The translations under genes and the position numbers were made by a program. The notes below the pieces were generated by a model. It was not told the origin of the DNA, made no database searches, and saw nothing but the letters and a program-made list of their open reading frames with translations. Shown here one piece after another: positions 41,149 to 49,612 of a DNA stretch of 64,000 nucleotides (its first letter is position 1; the number at the start of each line of letters is the position of its first letter). Source of the DNA: Anaerolineaceae bacterium (GTDB taxonomy: Bacteria > Chloroflexota > Anaerolineae > Promineifilales > Promineifilaceae); contig PABI01000117.1 of assembly GCA_002699125.1 (NCBI GenBank), positions 1 to 64,000 of the forward strand, read 5' to 3'.

Positions 41149-42516
41149 ATGACGAAACCGAACATTCTTTTGCTGACGATTGACACCTTACGCGCCGATA
41201 CCCTGGGGTATGCGGGTTACCACCGGCCCATCACGCCCAACATCGACAAGCTGGCCGCACAGGGCATTCGCTTTACGCAGGCGATTACTCCCGGCTCGTG
41301 GACGCAGGCGGCATTTCCCGGCATCATCACCTCCACTTATGCCTGCATGTATGGCGGCTGTTTGGGGCGATTGTCGCCGGAACGGCCGTCCCCGGTAAAA
41401 ATCATGGGAGATGAAGGCGGGTATGAAACGGCCGCATTCTCCACCAGCCCGCTCCTCAGCCGCACCTACGGTTACGACCGCAAATTCCAGCGCTTCACCG
41501 ACTTGAATCCGGGTGAGAAAAATCCGAGGCTGCGCGGCGTCAAGGGTGGCCAATTTATGCTGCGCCAGCCGCTTACCCACCACATTGTGAAGTTGTTGGG
41601 CCAAAATTGGCGGCCGCCCAAGCTGTACGCCACCGCTGCCGAGCTAAACGACATGGCGATGCCCTGGCTGTCCAGCGTCAACGAGCCATTTATGGCCTGG
41701 CTGCACTACATGGACGTCCATTGGCCTTATCATTTGGAAGATACCTTGACCAAACCCAAAGATATTGCCCAGGCATGGCAAGATCTCTCTCACCTGCACG
41801 CGGTGAACTGGTACGGCGCGCCCGTCTCCCCGGAGCAAAAAGCGCGCTACATTCGCCTCTACGAAGAAGCCATTGCCTACACCGACGCCCAAATTGGCCG
41901 GTTGATGGAATTTCTGGATGAAACCGGCCTGGCCGAAAATACGGTCATCGTGTTGGTGTCTGATCATGGCGAAGAGTTTTTGGAGCGGCGTCACTGGGGG
42001 CACGTGGAGCTGAACCTGTACGACGAAATCCTCAAGGTGCCGATGCTGATGCGCATTCCCGGCGTGGCGGGCAACCAGGTGATTGGCCAGCAGGTGAGCA
42101 CGATGGACATCATGCCCACGCTGCTGGAACTGGCCGGCTGCCGCATCCCTGAGAAGGTGCTGGGCAAAAGCTTGGTGCCGCTGTGGGATGGTGATCCGGC
42201 TGACTACGATGTAGAAGTGGTCATCGGCGAGCGCTGGCGCGACACATCGCACATGATTGCCGTGCGCACCGAGGAGTACAAATACATCTGGGATGATGCC
42301 AAGCCGGACCAACCGCTGCTGTTTGATTTGCGCCAAGATCCCGGCGAGCAGCACAACATCGCTGCGGAGCATCCCGACGTGGTGCAGGCGCTGCACCAGC
42401 ACGTGGCAGCCCAACTGGAGCGAATGCACAGTACGGCCCCATCGGAAAAGAGCCAGGAGCCGGTGCTGGACGCCGAAATTGTAGACCGGCTGCGCGGCCT
42501 GGGATACGTTGAGTAG
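41149..42516 (+). CDS. Sulfatase-like hydrolase/transferase (Thr-type)
   Basis: This 455-residue protein is of the sulfatase fold: NILLLTIDTLRADTLGYAGY, TVIVLVSDHGEEFLERRHWGHVELNLYDE, TMDIMPTLLELAG and FDLRQDPGEQHNIA. The nucleophile loop reads SWTQAAFPGIITSTYAC in place of CxPxRxxxxTG, so Thr is the likely nucleophile and there is no formylglycine site. No signal peptide is seen. It may act on phosphate esters or move a phospho-substituent. The C-terminal VDRLRGLGYVE mirrors the end of the phosphodiesterase at 27161. It lies four bases from the next GT4 start. Confidence 0.84.
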   Translation: MTKPNILLLTIDTLRADTLGYAGYHRPITPNIDKLAAQGIRFTQAITPGSWTQAAFPGIITSTYACMYGGCLGRLSPERPSPVKIMGDEGGYETAAFSTSPLLSRTYGYDRKFQRFTDLNPGEKNPRLRGVKGGQFMLRQPLTHHIVKLLGQNWRPPKLYATAAELNDMAMPWLSSVNEPFMAWLHYMDVHWPYHLEDTLTKPKDIAQAWQDLSHLHAVNWYGAPVSPEQKARYIRLYEEAIAYTDAQIGRLMEFLDETGLAENTVIVLVSDHGEEFLERRHWGHVELNLYDEILKVPMLMRIPGVAGNQVIGQQVSTMDIMPTLLELAGCRIPEKVLGKSLVPLWDGDPADYDVEVVIGERWRDTSHMIAVRTEEYKYIWDDAKPDQPLLFDLRQDPGEQHNIAAEHPDVVQALHQHVAAQLERMHSTAPSEKSQEPVLDAEIVDRLRGLGYVE

Positions 42517-42520
42517 CGTT

Positions 42521-43777
42521 ATGCGTGTCTTGTTTATTACGGCGTACTTTCCGCCTTGCCAGTACGGCTGGGGTTACATGCGTATTTGCGAGCAGGTGGC
42601 CGATGGGCTGGCCGAACGGGGGCACGAAGTAGCGGTGCTGACCTCCACCTACCGGGATGGCCCTGAAGTAAAGCCATACCCCGTTTATCGCCATCTCACC
42701 ATCGAGCCGGACTGGCTGCTGCCAGAATCCCCGGCAAAACAGTTCTTTTTTGGCCGGAAGCAGCGGGAAGAAACGGCCGTTTCCCACCTCCACCAAACAA
42801 TCAAGAAATTTCAACCCGATATTTTGTTCGTTTGGGATGCCTTTGGACTATCCGATGTCATGTTGCAGCAGGCTGAAAATTTATCAATCCCGGTTGCTTA
42901 TTATTTTGCCAATTACCTGCCGGAATTCCCTGGTGGCTACAGTCATTATTGGTCCTCGGCCAACAGCCACCCGCTGGTCAAGCTGGCCAAGCTGCCCATG
43001 TCCCTGCTGGCCAAAGCGATGCTGGCGCAGGAAGGCAAGCCGATCAAGCTGAAGTACGAACACACCATCAGCGTCAGCGATTACGTGCGGCAGCGCCTGC
43101 TCTCACAAAACCTCATCGGGCCAGACGCGATTGTGGCCCCCAACGCCGTCGATTTAGAGATGTTTAGCGGCGATCCGCGCCAACCGCAGCCAGATGAGCC
43201 CCTGCGCTGCTTGGTGGCCGGTCGCGTTGCGCAGGAAAAAGGGATTCACACCATCTTGCATGCTTTTGGATTGCTGCATGAAAAGGGACAGCTGCAAAAC
43301 ATCTCGCTCACGATTTTGGGCAAAGGGACGGATGAGTATAAGGAACATCTTAAGCAACTGGTGGTACGGTACCAACTAGAGAAGTTTACCAACTTTGCCG
43401 AACCTGTCCCCATCGAAGCGATGCCTACCGTTTTGGCCGAACATGATTTACTGCTGCTGCCGTCTGAGTGGGATGAGCCACTTTCTTGCTCGATGCTGGA
43501 AGCGATGGCGGCGGGGCTAATGGTCATTGGCACGACGCGCGGCGGCAGCGGCGAAGCGCTTTTCCACGGCCAAACCGGCCTCACCTTTGCCGACGGCAAT
43601 CCGGAGGCATTGGCCAAACAGCTTTTGGCCGTGATGCAGGATCGCAGCCTGGTGGCCCAATTGGCCAAAGCAGGCAAAGCAGAAGTGGAAACCCATTTCA
43701 ACATGGACGTGTCGGTTTCCCGAATTGAAGATTATTTACAGGAACTGGTTGAGGAGAAAACGGCCGTTCCCCACTAA
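42521..43777 (+). CDS. GT4 glycosyltransferase
   Basis: The start at ATG 42521 (MRVLFITAYFPPCQYGWGYM) is just after the previous stop and gives 418 residues. The donor domain contains RCLVAGRVAQEKGIHTILHAF and AEHDLLLLPSEWDEPLSCSMLEAMAAGLMVIGTTRGG (E-x7-E motif), then NPEALAKQLLAV. It is a cytoplasmic retaining transferase adding one sugar. It is closest in layout to GT4 enzymes of capsule loci. Its 3' end is followed by a palindrome and two GC-rich hairpins, which may mark a transcript boundary. Confidence 0.89.
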   Translation: MRVLFITAYFPPCQYGWGYMRICEQVADGLAERGHEVAVLTSTYRDGPEVKPYPVYRHLTIEPDWLLPESPAKQFFFGRKQREETAVSHLHQTIKKFQPDILFVWDAFGLSDVMLQQAENLSIPVAYYFANYLPEFPGGYSHYWSSANSHPLVKLAKLPMSLLAKAMLAQEGKPIKLKYEHTISVSDYVRQRLLSQNLIGPDAIVAPNAVDLEMFSGDPRQPQPDEPLRCLVAGRVAQEKGIHTILHAFGLLHEKGQLQNISLTILGKGTDEYKEHLKQLVVRYQLEKFTNFAEPVPIEAMPTVLAEHDLLLLPSEWDEPLSCSMLEAMAAGLMVIGTTRGGSGEALFHGQTGLTFADGNPEALAKQLLAVMQDRSLVAQLAKAGKAEVETHFNMDVSVSRIEDYLQELVEEKTAVPH

Positions 43778-43781
43778 CCTC

Positions 43782-43800
43782 TGAGATTGGTCCAATCTCA
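43782..43800. repeat. TGAGATTGGTCCAATCTCA palindrome
   Basis: A perfect 19-base palindrome five bases after the GT4 stop. It is the third and longest copy of the AGATTGG(T/A)CCAATCT element seen at 3789 and 3836. Confidence 0.6.
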
Positions 43801-43833
43801 TTAGTGTTTAAGAATTAATCGGGTAGCGCTTTT

Positions 43834-43911
43834 GCCCCCTCTCTAACTCTCCCCCACAGGGGGAGAGAACCGGCACCCTCTCCCTCAGGGAGAGGGCTGG
43901 GGAGAGGGTGA
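43834..43911. repeat. Double GC-rich hairpin repeat
   Basis: Two adjacent hairpins: CTCTCCCCC/GGGGGAGAG around ACA (43847-43867) and CCCTCTCCC/GGGAGAGGG around TCA (43876-43896), followed by GGGGAGAGGGTG. They occupy the gap before the GT4 gene at 43946. This CCCTCTCCC-type pair is a common intergenic repeat design. Confidence 0.65.
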
Positions 43912-43945
43912 TTGGTTGCCTGATTTGCAAACACCAAAGTTATTA

Positions 43946-45136
43946 ATGCATATTCTATTTCTGTCTCGCTGGTATCCATTTCCGCCCAACAACGGCTCCA
44001 AGCTGCGGGTTTTCCACCTGCTGCGGGCGCTGGCGGCACAGCATAGCGTGACACTGCTCAGCTTCCGCGAAGCTCAAGAAGAAGTAGATACCGATGCGCC
44101 AGAAATCCGCGACCTTTGTCATGAGATTCATCCTGTGCCCTGGCCCAAGTTTAACCCCACCAGCGGCACCTCCATCGCCGGATTGCTTAGCCCCAAACCC
44201 CGCTCTGTACTGGACAGTCACTCGCCGGAAATGGCCGACAAAATCCAGCAGCTTATTGCTGAGAACCAGTTTGACGTGATTATCGCTTCGCAGGTGGGCA
44301 CGGCGGGATACGGCCGTTACTTCCAAAACATCCCTGCGCTTTTTGAAGAAGTGGAGATGGGCATTTACCATGAGCAGTTAGCGCAAGCCGATTCGTTTAA
44401 ATCCCGGCTGCGTTACCAGTTGACGCTGACCAAGCAGACCAATTATCTGCGCGAGCTGCTGCAATATTTTGAGACTTGTACGGTGGTTTCGGAGCCAGAG
44501 CAGAGGTTGGTGAAAACGGCCGTGCCCGGCTACCAAAACGTGGAAATCATCCCCAACTGCATGAATTTGATTGATTACGATCAGGTGCGCGTGGCAAAAC
44601 GGCCGAATTCACTCATCTTCACCGGCTCTTTCACTTACCACGTCAACCACCAGGCAATGGAATGGTACGTTCGCGAGGTAAACCCGCTGGTGCAGGCGCA
44701 AATTCCTGATGTGCAGCTCAGCATTACCGGGGACCACGCCAATTTGCCGCTGCCCCCGGCCAGTAACGTGACGCTCACCGGCTTTGTCGATGACATTCGC
44801 AGCTGGATTGCTTCATCGTGCATCAGCCTGGCCCCTATTTTTATGGGTGGCGGCACCCGGCTCAAGATTCTGGAGGCGATGGCTTTGCGCACGCCGGTCG
44901 TAGCTACCAGCAAGGGTGCCGAAGGGCTGGATGTGGAACACGGCAAACATTTGCTGCTGGCCGATACGCCCCAGGCGTTTGCCGAAGCCGTTGTTAACCT
45001 GCTACACGATCCAAATCTTTATCATCAAATTGCCGAAAACGGCTACCAATTAATTGCTGAAAAATATGATTGGCCTTCCGTAACGCCCCACTTTCTCCAT
45101 CTAGTCGAGCGGACGGCCCAGGCTAAAAACGTATGA
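43946..45136 (+). CDS. GT4 glycosyltransferase
   Basis: I use ATG 43946 (MHILFLSRWYPFPPNNGSKLR), which aligns with paralogues and gives 396 residues. The donor domain has NSLIFTGSFTYHVNHQAMEWYVREV, VTLTGFVDDIRSWIASSCISLAPIFMGGGTRLKILEAMALRTPVVATSKGAEG and HLLLADTPQAFAEAVVNLL. This G-S/T-M-x-Y-x-x-N type is the exopolysaccharide subfamily related to the XrtA-associated transferases. The genes at 48356 and 51173 are of the same subfamily, so this locus has three paralogues. It overlaps the Wzy-like gene by four bases (ATGA). Confidence 0.89.
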   Translation: MHILFLSRWYPFPPNNGSKLRVFHLLRALAAQHSVTLLSFREAQEEVDTDAPEIRDLCHEIHPVPWPKFNPTSGTSIAGLLSPKPRSVLDSHSPEMADKIQQLIAENQFDVIIASQVGTAGYGRYFQNIPALFEEVEMGIYHEQLAQADSFKSRLRYQLTLTKQTNYLRELLQYFETCTVVSEPEQRLVKTAVPGYQNVEIIPNCMNLIDYDQVRVAKRPNSLIFTGSFTYHVNHQAMEWYVREVNPLVQAQIPDVQLSITGDHANLPLPPASNVTLTGFVDDIRSWIASSCISLAPIFMGGGTRLKILEAMALRTPVVATSKGAEGLDVEHGKHLLLADTPQAFAEAVVNLLHDPNLYHQIAENGYQLIAEKYDWPSVTPHFLHLVERTAQAKNV

Positions 45137-46539
45137 CATCACTTATTCAAAAAACATTAGGGTCTGGCGAAACCAGAAAATGGCTGCGGCTTGTTATTAT
45201 CATTGCCGTGCTGTTTTTTAGCCTGGTTATTGCCAGCACCGGGCCAGAGTTCATGATGTTGGCCGTCGTTGCCGCGTTGCCTGTGCTGGTAGTTGGTGGT
45301 TACCTGATAATCCGTTACCCACCACTGGGTTTTCTGCTGATCATTGCTATTTCCACGGTTTTCAGGATTGAGGTTCCGCCAATTGGAATGATAGCCACGG
45401 TTGTTCTGCTGCTGTCGGTCCTGTGGGTCTTTGATATGGTGGTGCGGCAGCGCGAAATCAATTTGGTGAACTCGCCCACGATGACGCCGTTGATCATGTT
45501 TACGGCCGTTGTCATTCTTGCCTTCATCGTCGGACAACTTCCCTGGTTCTCCATTGCCCAAGTACCAATTGATAATCAGATTGGTGGCGTGGCTATTTTT
45601 GTCCTCTCCTTTGCCGCATTTATTTTGGTGGCACACCAGGTGCGGGACATTCGCTGGCTAAAATGGATGGTTTTCCTTTTCTTGGGTCTGGCTGCTCCCG
45701 CTGTTTTTATTGGCATGCGTGTACTGCCCGGTTGGCGGACGCTCAATCAGCTGCTGCTTCATTCTAAAACAACCGGTGGCAGCCTGTTTTGGCTTTGGTT
45801 AGCAGCCATGTCCTTCAGCCAGGCGATGTTTAATAAGAAGTTGGCCATGAAGTGGCGGGTTGCCCTCATTGGCGTTTTGCTCGGTTATCTATATTTGGCC
45901 CTTGGACGCAACCGTGCCTGGACGTCTGGTTGGGCACCAACATTTGTGGGGCTGTTTGTTATCCTCTGGGTGGCCCGTCCCAAATGGGCCATGCCCATGA
46001 CAATGGTAGGCGTGGCTGCGCTGATTTTGCTCTTCCAGCCCATTTACAATTCCGTTTTTATTGGGGATAACGAATATAGTGCTGTAACTCGTTTAGAGGC
46101 GTGGCGCATTGTGGGCGAAATTATTAAGGTGAACCCGATCTTGGGGCTGGGTCCTGGCAACTACTATAACTACACCCTCCTATTCCCAATTCTTGGCTGG
46201 TATGTAGAATTTAATTCGCACAACAACTACGTGGATATTGTGGCCCAAACCGGCATTCTAGGGCTTGTCTGTTTCATCTGGTTTGTGGTGGTGACCTGGC
46301 AGCTAGGCTGGCGCTTGCGCAAGCAGGTGCCCAAAGACGGTTTTACTCAGGCATTTGTTTATGGAACTTTAGGCGGATTGGCCGGCACCGTGGCCGCCGG
46401 CATGTTGGGTGATTGGGTGTTGCCATTTGTGTATAACATTGGCATTTTTGGCTTGCGGTCAAGCATTTATGCCTGGCTGTTCCTGGGGGGGCTCGTTGCG
46501 ATTGATCAAATTCGGCGAGCTGGTGGTTCTCTAGACTAA
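45133..46539 (+). CDS. Wzy/O-antigen ligase family membrane protein
   Basis: This 468-residue protein has about twelve membrane segments. The Wzy_C signature loop is complete: RLEAWRIVGEIIKVNPILGLGPGNYYNY, then EFNSHNNYVDIVAQTGILGLV, with the conserved His in NSHNNYVD. It would polymerise repeat units or ligate finished chains on the outer face. It is coupled (ATGA) to the GT4 gene upstream. The stretch from here to 48.3 kb lacks the ACGGCCGT element except for one copy near 45.5 kb. It is the more canonical of the two Wzy/WaaL-like proteins in the locus. Confidence 0.89.
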   Translation: MTSLIQKTLGSGETRKWLRLVIIIAVLFFSLVIASTGPEFMMLAVVAALPVLVVGGYLIIRYPPLGFLLIIAISTVFRIEVPPIGMIATVVLLLSVLWVFDMVVRQREINLVNSPTMTPLIMFTAVVILAFIVGQLPWFSIAQVPIDNQIGGVAIFVLSFAAFILVAHQVRDIRWLKWMVFLFLGLAAPAVFIGMRVLPGWRTLNQLLLHSKTTGGSLFWLWLAAMSFSQAMFNKKLAMKWRVALIGVLLGYLYLALGRNRAWTSGWAPTFVGLFVILWVARPKWAMPMTMVGVAALILLFQPIYNSVFIGDNEYSAVTRLEAWRIVGEIIKVNPILGLGPGNYYNYTLLFPILGWYVEFNSHNNYVDIVAQTGILGLVCFIWFVVVTWQLGWRLRKQVPKDGFTQAFVYGTLGGLAGTVAAGMLGDWVLPFVYNIGIFGLRSSIYAWLFLGGLVAIDQIRRAGGSLD

Positions 46540-46597
46540 AAAAGAATTTAATTTGGCTGAGCAGCAAATTACTCAGCCTATTTTGAAAGGTGACACT

Positions 46598-47425
46598 ATG
46601 TTAGGTCAATTATTCACCGTTGCGGGTGAAGAATTAAAGTATGGCTATGTTTATCTCAAGCATCAAATTGGCAGTGCTCAGCAGAGCAGAGCCAAAGTGC
46701 TGGTGAATGGCAGCCCCAAATCTGGCACCACGTGGATGCTGAAAATGATTGCTTCACTGCCCGGTTATGAGGACATCGGCAATTATTATGGGGATTTGCA
46801 GAAATACCACAGCACGCAGCCGGGTCATGTAGTGCATGGGCATGATGCGTATACGCCCGAGTTGAAAAACATCCTGTTGGACGAAGGCATTAAAGTGATT
46901 TTGATGCTGCGAGACCCGCGTGATCAGCTTGTTTCGCGCATGTTTCACGTTAAGCGCAGCACCAATCATATTTGGCATGACCGGATGAAAGAGATGGACA
47001 ATGATGAGGCATTGATGCTGTGCATTGAAGGGCGCGAAAAATTACCCAGTATGCACGACATGATTGCCCTGGCCCAAACCTGGATCAATGGCAATGCCGA
47101 GGCGCATGTTGTCCGCTATGAAGAGCTGCTGGCTGATACAGTGCCCCACTTTAGCGCTGTATTGGATTATTTAGGCATTCGCAATAGCAATGGCCTGGCA
47201 GAGGTGATTGTCGAACGAAACCGATTTGCCCGCCTCTCGATGGGCAAGCGCATCTGGCAAAGCCAGCGCAAGCCCGGGCAGGAAGACGCCAAATCCCATT
47301 TCCGCAAGGGCATTGTGGGTGATTGGCGCAATTACCTGAACCCGGAACATATTCAGCGGTTCAAGGATTTATGTGGTCAGCAGATGATTGAACTGGGGTA
47401 TGAGCAAGATTTAGATTGGTCGTAA
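46598..47425 (+). CDS. Sulfotransferase (Sulfotransfer_1 type)
   Basis: ATG 46598 follows GAAAGG, giving 275 residues. All three landmark motifs of PAPS-dependent sulfotransferases are present: PKSGTTW at residues 40-46 (5'-phosphosulfate loop), RDPRDQLVSR at 105-114 (3'-phosphate binding), and RKGIVGDWRNYL at 236-247, matching the RKGxxGDWKNxF dimer/PAPS motif. The catalytic His is likely in VHGHDAY. It is a soluble enzyme that sulfates a hydroxyl, here probably a sugar of the glycan. It is clearly distinct from the sulfotransferase at 37790, so two different positions may be sulfated. Confidence 0.9.
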   Translation: MLGQLFTVAGEELKYGYVYLKHQIGSAQQSRAKVLVNGSPKSGTTWMLKMIASLPGYEDIGNYYGDLQKYHSTQPGHVVHGHDAYTPELKNILLDEGIKVILMLRDPRDQLVSRMFHVKRSTNHIWHDRMKEMDNDEALMLCIEGREKLPSMHDMIALAQTWINGNAEAHVVRYEELLADTVPHFSAVLDYLGIRNSNGLAEVIVERNRFARLSMGKRIWQSQRKPGQEDAKSHFRKGIVGDWRNYLNPEHIQRFKDLCGQQMIELGYEQDLDWS

Positions 47426-47433
47426 CGGAAAAA

Positions 47434-48348
47434 ATGAAACTGTCTATTGTTATTGTTAGCTGGAACACAAGAGATTTACTGGAAGCGTGTTTAAACTCGG
47501 TTTATGCTTTTCCGCCTGACCAGCCTTTTGAAGTTTGGGTTGTCGATAATCAATCAAAAGATGATACGGTGGCAATGGTACAGGAGCAGTTTCCTCAGGT
47601 GGAGCTGATCGCCAGCGAAGAAAATTTGGGTTTTGCTGGTGGCAACAATCGGGCCATTCCGCACTGCCAGGGTGAATATGTGCTGCTGCTAAACCCGGAT
47701 ACTGAAGTGAAGCCGGATGCGCTTAACGCGCTGGTGGCTTTCATGGACGCGCATCCGGAGGCGGGGGCAGCGGGTTCGCGTCTGTTAAATGGTGACGGCA
47801 CGCTGCAACCTTCTTGCCATCCTCGGCCAACGTTAAGCCGCGAATTTTGGCGGATGTTTTACCTGGACGCCGTGGTGCCATATGGCAGCTACGACATGAG
47901 CAAGTGGGATGTGGACCAGCCGCGCGAGGTGGATGTGCTCATGGGGGCATCATTGCTGGTGCGCAAAACCGTGCTGGATACGGTTGGCCTGTTGGATGAA
48001 GGTTATTTTATGTACTCGGAAGAGGTGGACTTGTGCTTCCGGCTGCAGAAGGCTGGCTGGAAGCTGTTTTGGGTGCCGCAGTCGCAGGTGATTCACTATT
48101 GGGGGCAAAGTGCCAAGCAGGTGTTGGCTGAGATGTTTTTGCAGCTTTATCGGGGCAAGCTGCGTTTTTTCCGCAAGCATTATGGTTGGTTGACCGTGGC
48201 GCTTTACAAGGTGGTGTTGGGGTTGGCCGCGATATTGCGGCTGGCGCTGTCGCCGTTGGTCTGGCTGCGAAAATCGGACGGTAGTGATGGTCAACTTCAT
48301 TTGGCGCGGCATTACGGCCGTCTTCTCATCACCCTCCCCAGCATGTAG
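47434..48348 (+). CDS. GT2 glycosyltransferase (rhamnosyltransferase WbbL-like)
   Basis: ATG 47434 (MKLSIVIVSWNTRDLLEACLNSV) follows GGAA and overlaps no essential upstream sequence; 304 residues. The GT-A domain shows FEVWVVDNQSKDDT, ASEENLGFAGGNNRAI, YVLLLNPDTEVKPDAL (DxD-type) and DVLMGASLLVRKTVLDTVGLLDEGYFMYSEEVDLCFRLQKAGW (catalytic acidic residues). This is the GT2 group containing dTDP-rhamnosyl transferases such as WbbL. A C-terminal amphipathic/hydrophobic stretch suggests membrane association. dTDP-rhamnose genes are not in the window. Confidence 0.9.
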   Translation: MKLSIVIVSWNTRDLLEACLNSVYAFPPDQPFEVWVVDNQSKDDTVAMVQEQFPQVELIASEENLGFAGGNNRAIPHCQGEYVLLLNPDTEVKPDALNALVAFMDAHPEAGAAGSRLLNGDGTLQPSCHPRPTLSREFWRMFYLDAVVPYGSYDMSKWDVDQPREVDVLMGASLLVRKTVLDTVGLLDEGYFMYSEEVDLCFRLQKAGWKLFWVPQSQVIHYWGQSAKQVLAEMFLQLYRGKLRFFRKHYGWLTVALYKVVLGLAAILRLALSPLVWLRKSDGSDGQLHLARHYGRLLITLPSM

Positions 48349-48355
48349 GTGCATT

Positions 48356-49612
48356 ATGCGCATTTTATTTCTCACCCAGATTATTCCCTATCCACCCAAT
48401 GCCGGACCGCGCGTGAAAACGTGGCACGTGCTGCGTTATCTGTATGAGCGCGGCCATGAGGTGACGCTGGCCTCTTTTGTGCGTGAAGAAGAACGGCCGT
48501 ATCTGGCCAAGCTGGATGAAGTGTGTACGGCCGTGCACACCGTGCCCATCAACCGCTCCCGCGTGGCTGACGTGGGGTATTGGCTGCAAAGTCATCTGTC
48601 GGGACGGCCGTTCCTCATTGAGCGTGACGATTTAAAAGGGATGCGCCAATTGGTGCAACGCTTGTTGGCCGAACAGGAATTTGACGTGGTGCACGCTGAC
48701 CAGTTGACGATGACTCAGTTTGCCCTGGATGCCAAAAAGATGGGTGGGGGGAAACGGCCGTACATCATCTTCGACGCCCACAATGCCACCTGGTCCATCT
48801 GGGAGCGAATGCGCCAGAACGCCCCCTGGTTTCTCAAGCCCGTCTACCAGATCGAAGAAAACCGCATCAAAAAGTACGAAGGGATGCTGGTCGAGCAGTT
48901 TGACCACACGATGGTGGTCATCGACCCGGACCGGGATTTGCTGCTGGCCGGGGTGCAAAACGGCAACGCTGTTGCCTTGAACGAGCGCATCAGCTCCATT
49001 CCTATTGCCGTGGATGCTCAGGTGCTCCAACCGGTTCAGCGCAAAGAAGGCTCGCGCAACATCCTCACGTTGGGCACGCTCAGCTACCCGCCTAACGCCG
49101 ACGGCATTCGCTGGTTTTTGCAGGAGATTTTCCCGCTGGTGCAGCAGCAGGTGCCGGACGTGAGCCTCACCGTCATTGGCAAAAATCCGCCGGCCGATTT
49201 TGTGCAGATGGCCGAACAGTCTGGCGGAGTGATTGAGGTGACGGGTTACGTGGATGATTTGACGCCGTACATGGAAGCGGCCGCATTAATGGTGGTGCCG
49301 GTGCGGGCTGGCAGCGGTATGCGCGTGCGCCTGCTGGAAGCATTTGCCCGGGCCATGCCCACGGTGACGACGACGATTGGCCTGGAAGGCATCATTGCTG
49401 AGGCGGACAAGGAAATTTTGCTGGCGGACGATCCGCAAAGCTTTGCCGCAGCCACGGTGAAATTGTTAAACGATCCTGATTTGCAGGAGATGTTGGCGGT
49501 GAACGGCCGTCAACTGGCCGAAGCCCGTTACGATTGGCGGGCGGTACTCAAACAAATGGATGCGGTTTACGCAAATGCGTCCGCCCAAGCGGAGACGAAA
49601 AGCTATGCCTGA
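48356..49612 (+). CDS. GT4 glycosyltransferase
   Basis: The start at ATG 48356 (MRILFLTQIIPYPPNAGPRVK) lies seven bases after the previous stop and gives 418 residues. The donor domain has NILTLGTLSYPPNADGIRWFL, VTGYVDDLTPYMEAAALMVVPVRAGSGMRVRLLEAFARAMPTVTTTIGLEG and EILLADDPQSFAAATVKLL. It belongs to the same exopolysaccharide GT4 subfamily as the genes at 43946 and 51173. The first 400 bases of the gene hold four copies of the ACGGCCGT palindrome, the densest cluster in the window. The gene overlaps the next by eight bases. Confidence 0.9.
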   Translation: MRILFLTQIIPYPPNAGPRVKTWHVLRYLYERGHEVTLASFVREEERPYLAKLDEVCTAVHTVPINRSRVADVGYWLQSHLSGRPFLIERDDLKGMRQLVQRLLAEQEFDVVHADQLTMTQFALDAKKMGGGKRPYIIFDAHNATWSIWERMRQNAPWFLKPVYQIEENRIKKYEGMLVEQFDHTMVVIDPDRDLLLAGVQNGNAVALNERISSIPIAVDAQVLQPVQRKEGSRNILTLGTLSYPPNADGIRWFLQEIFPLVQQQVPDVSLTVIGKNPPADFVQMAEQSGGVIEVTGYVDDLTPYMEAAALMVVPVRAGSGMRVRLLEAFARAMPTVTTTIGLEGIIAEADKEILLADDPQSFAAATVKLLNDPDLQEMLAVNGRQLAEARYDWRAVLKQMDAVYANASAQAETKSYA

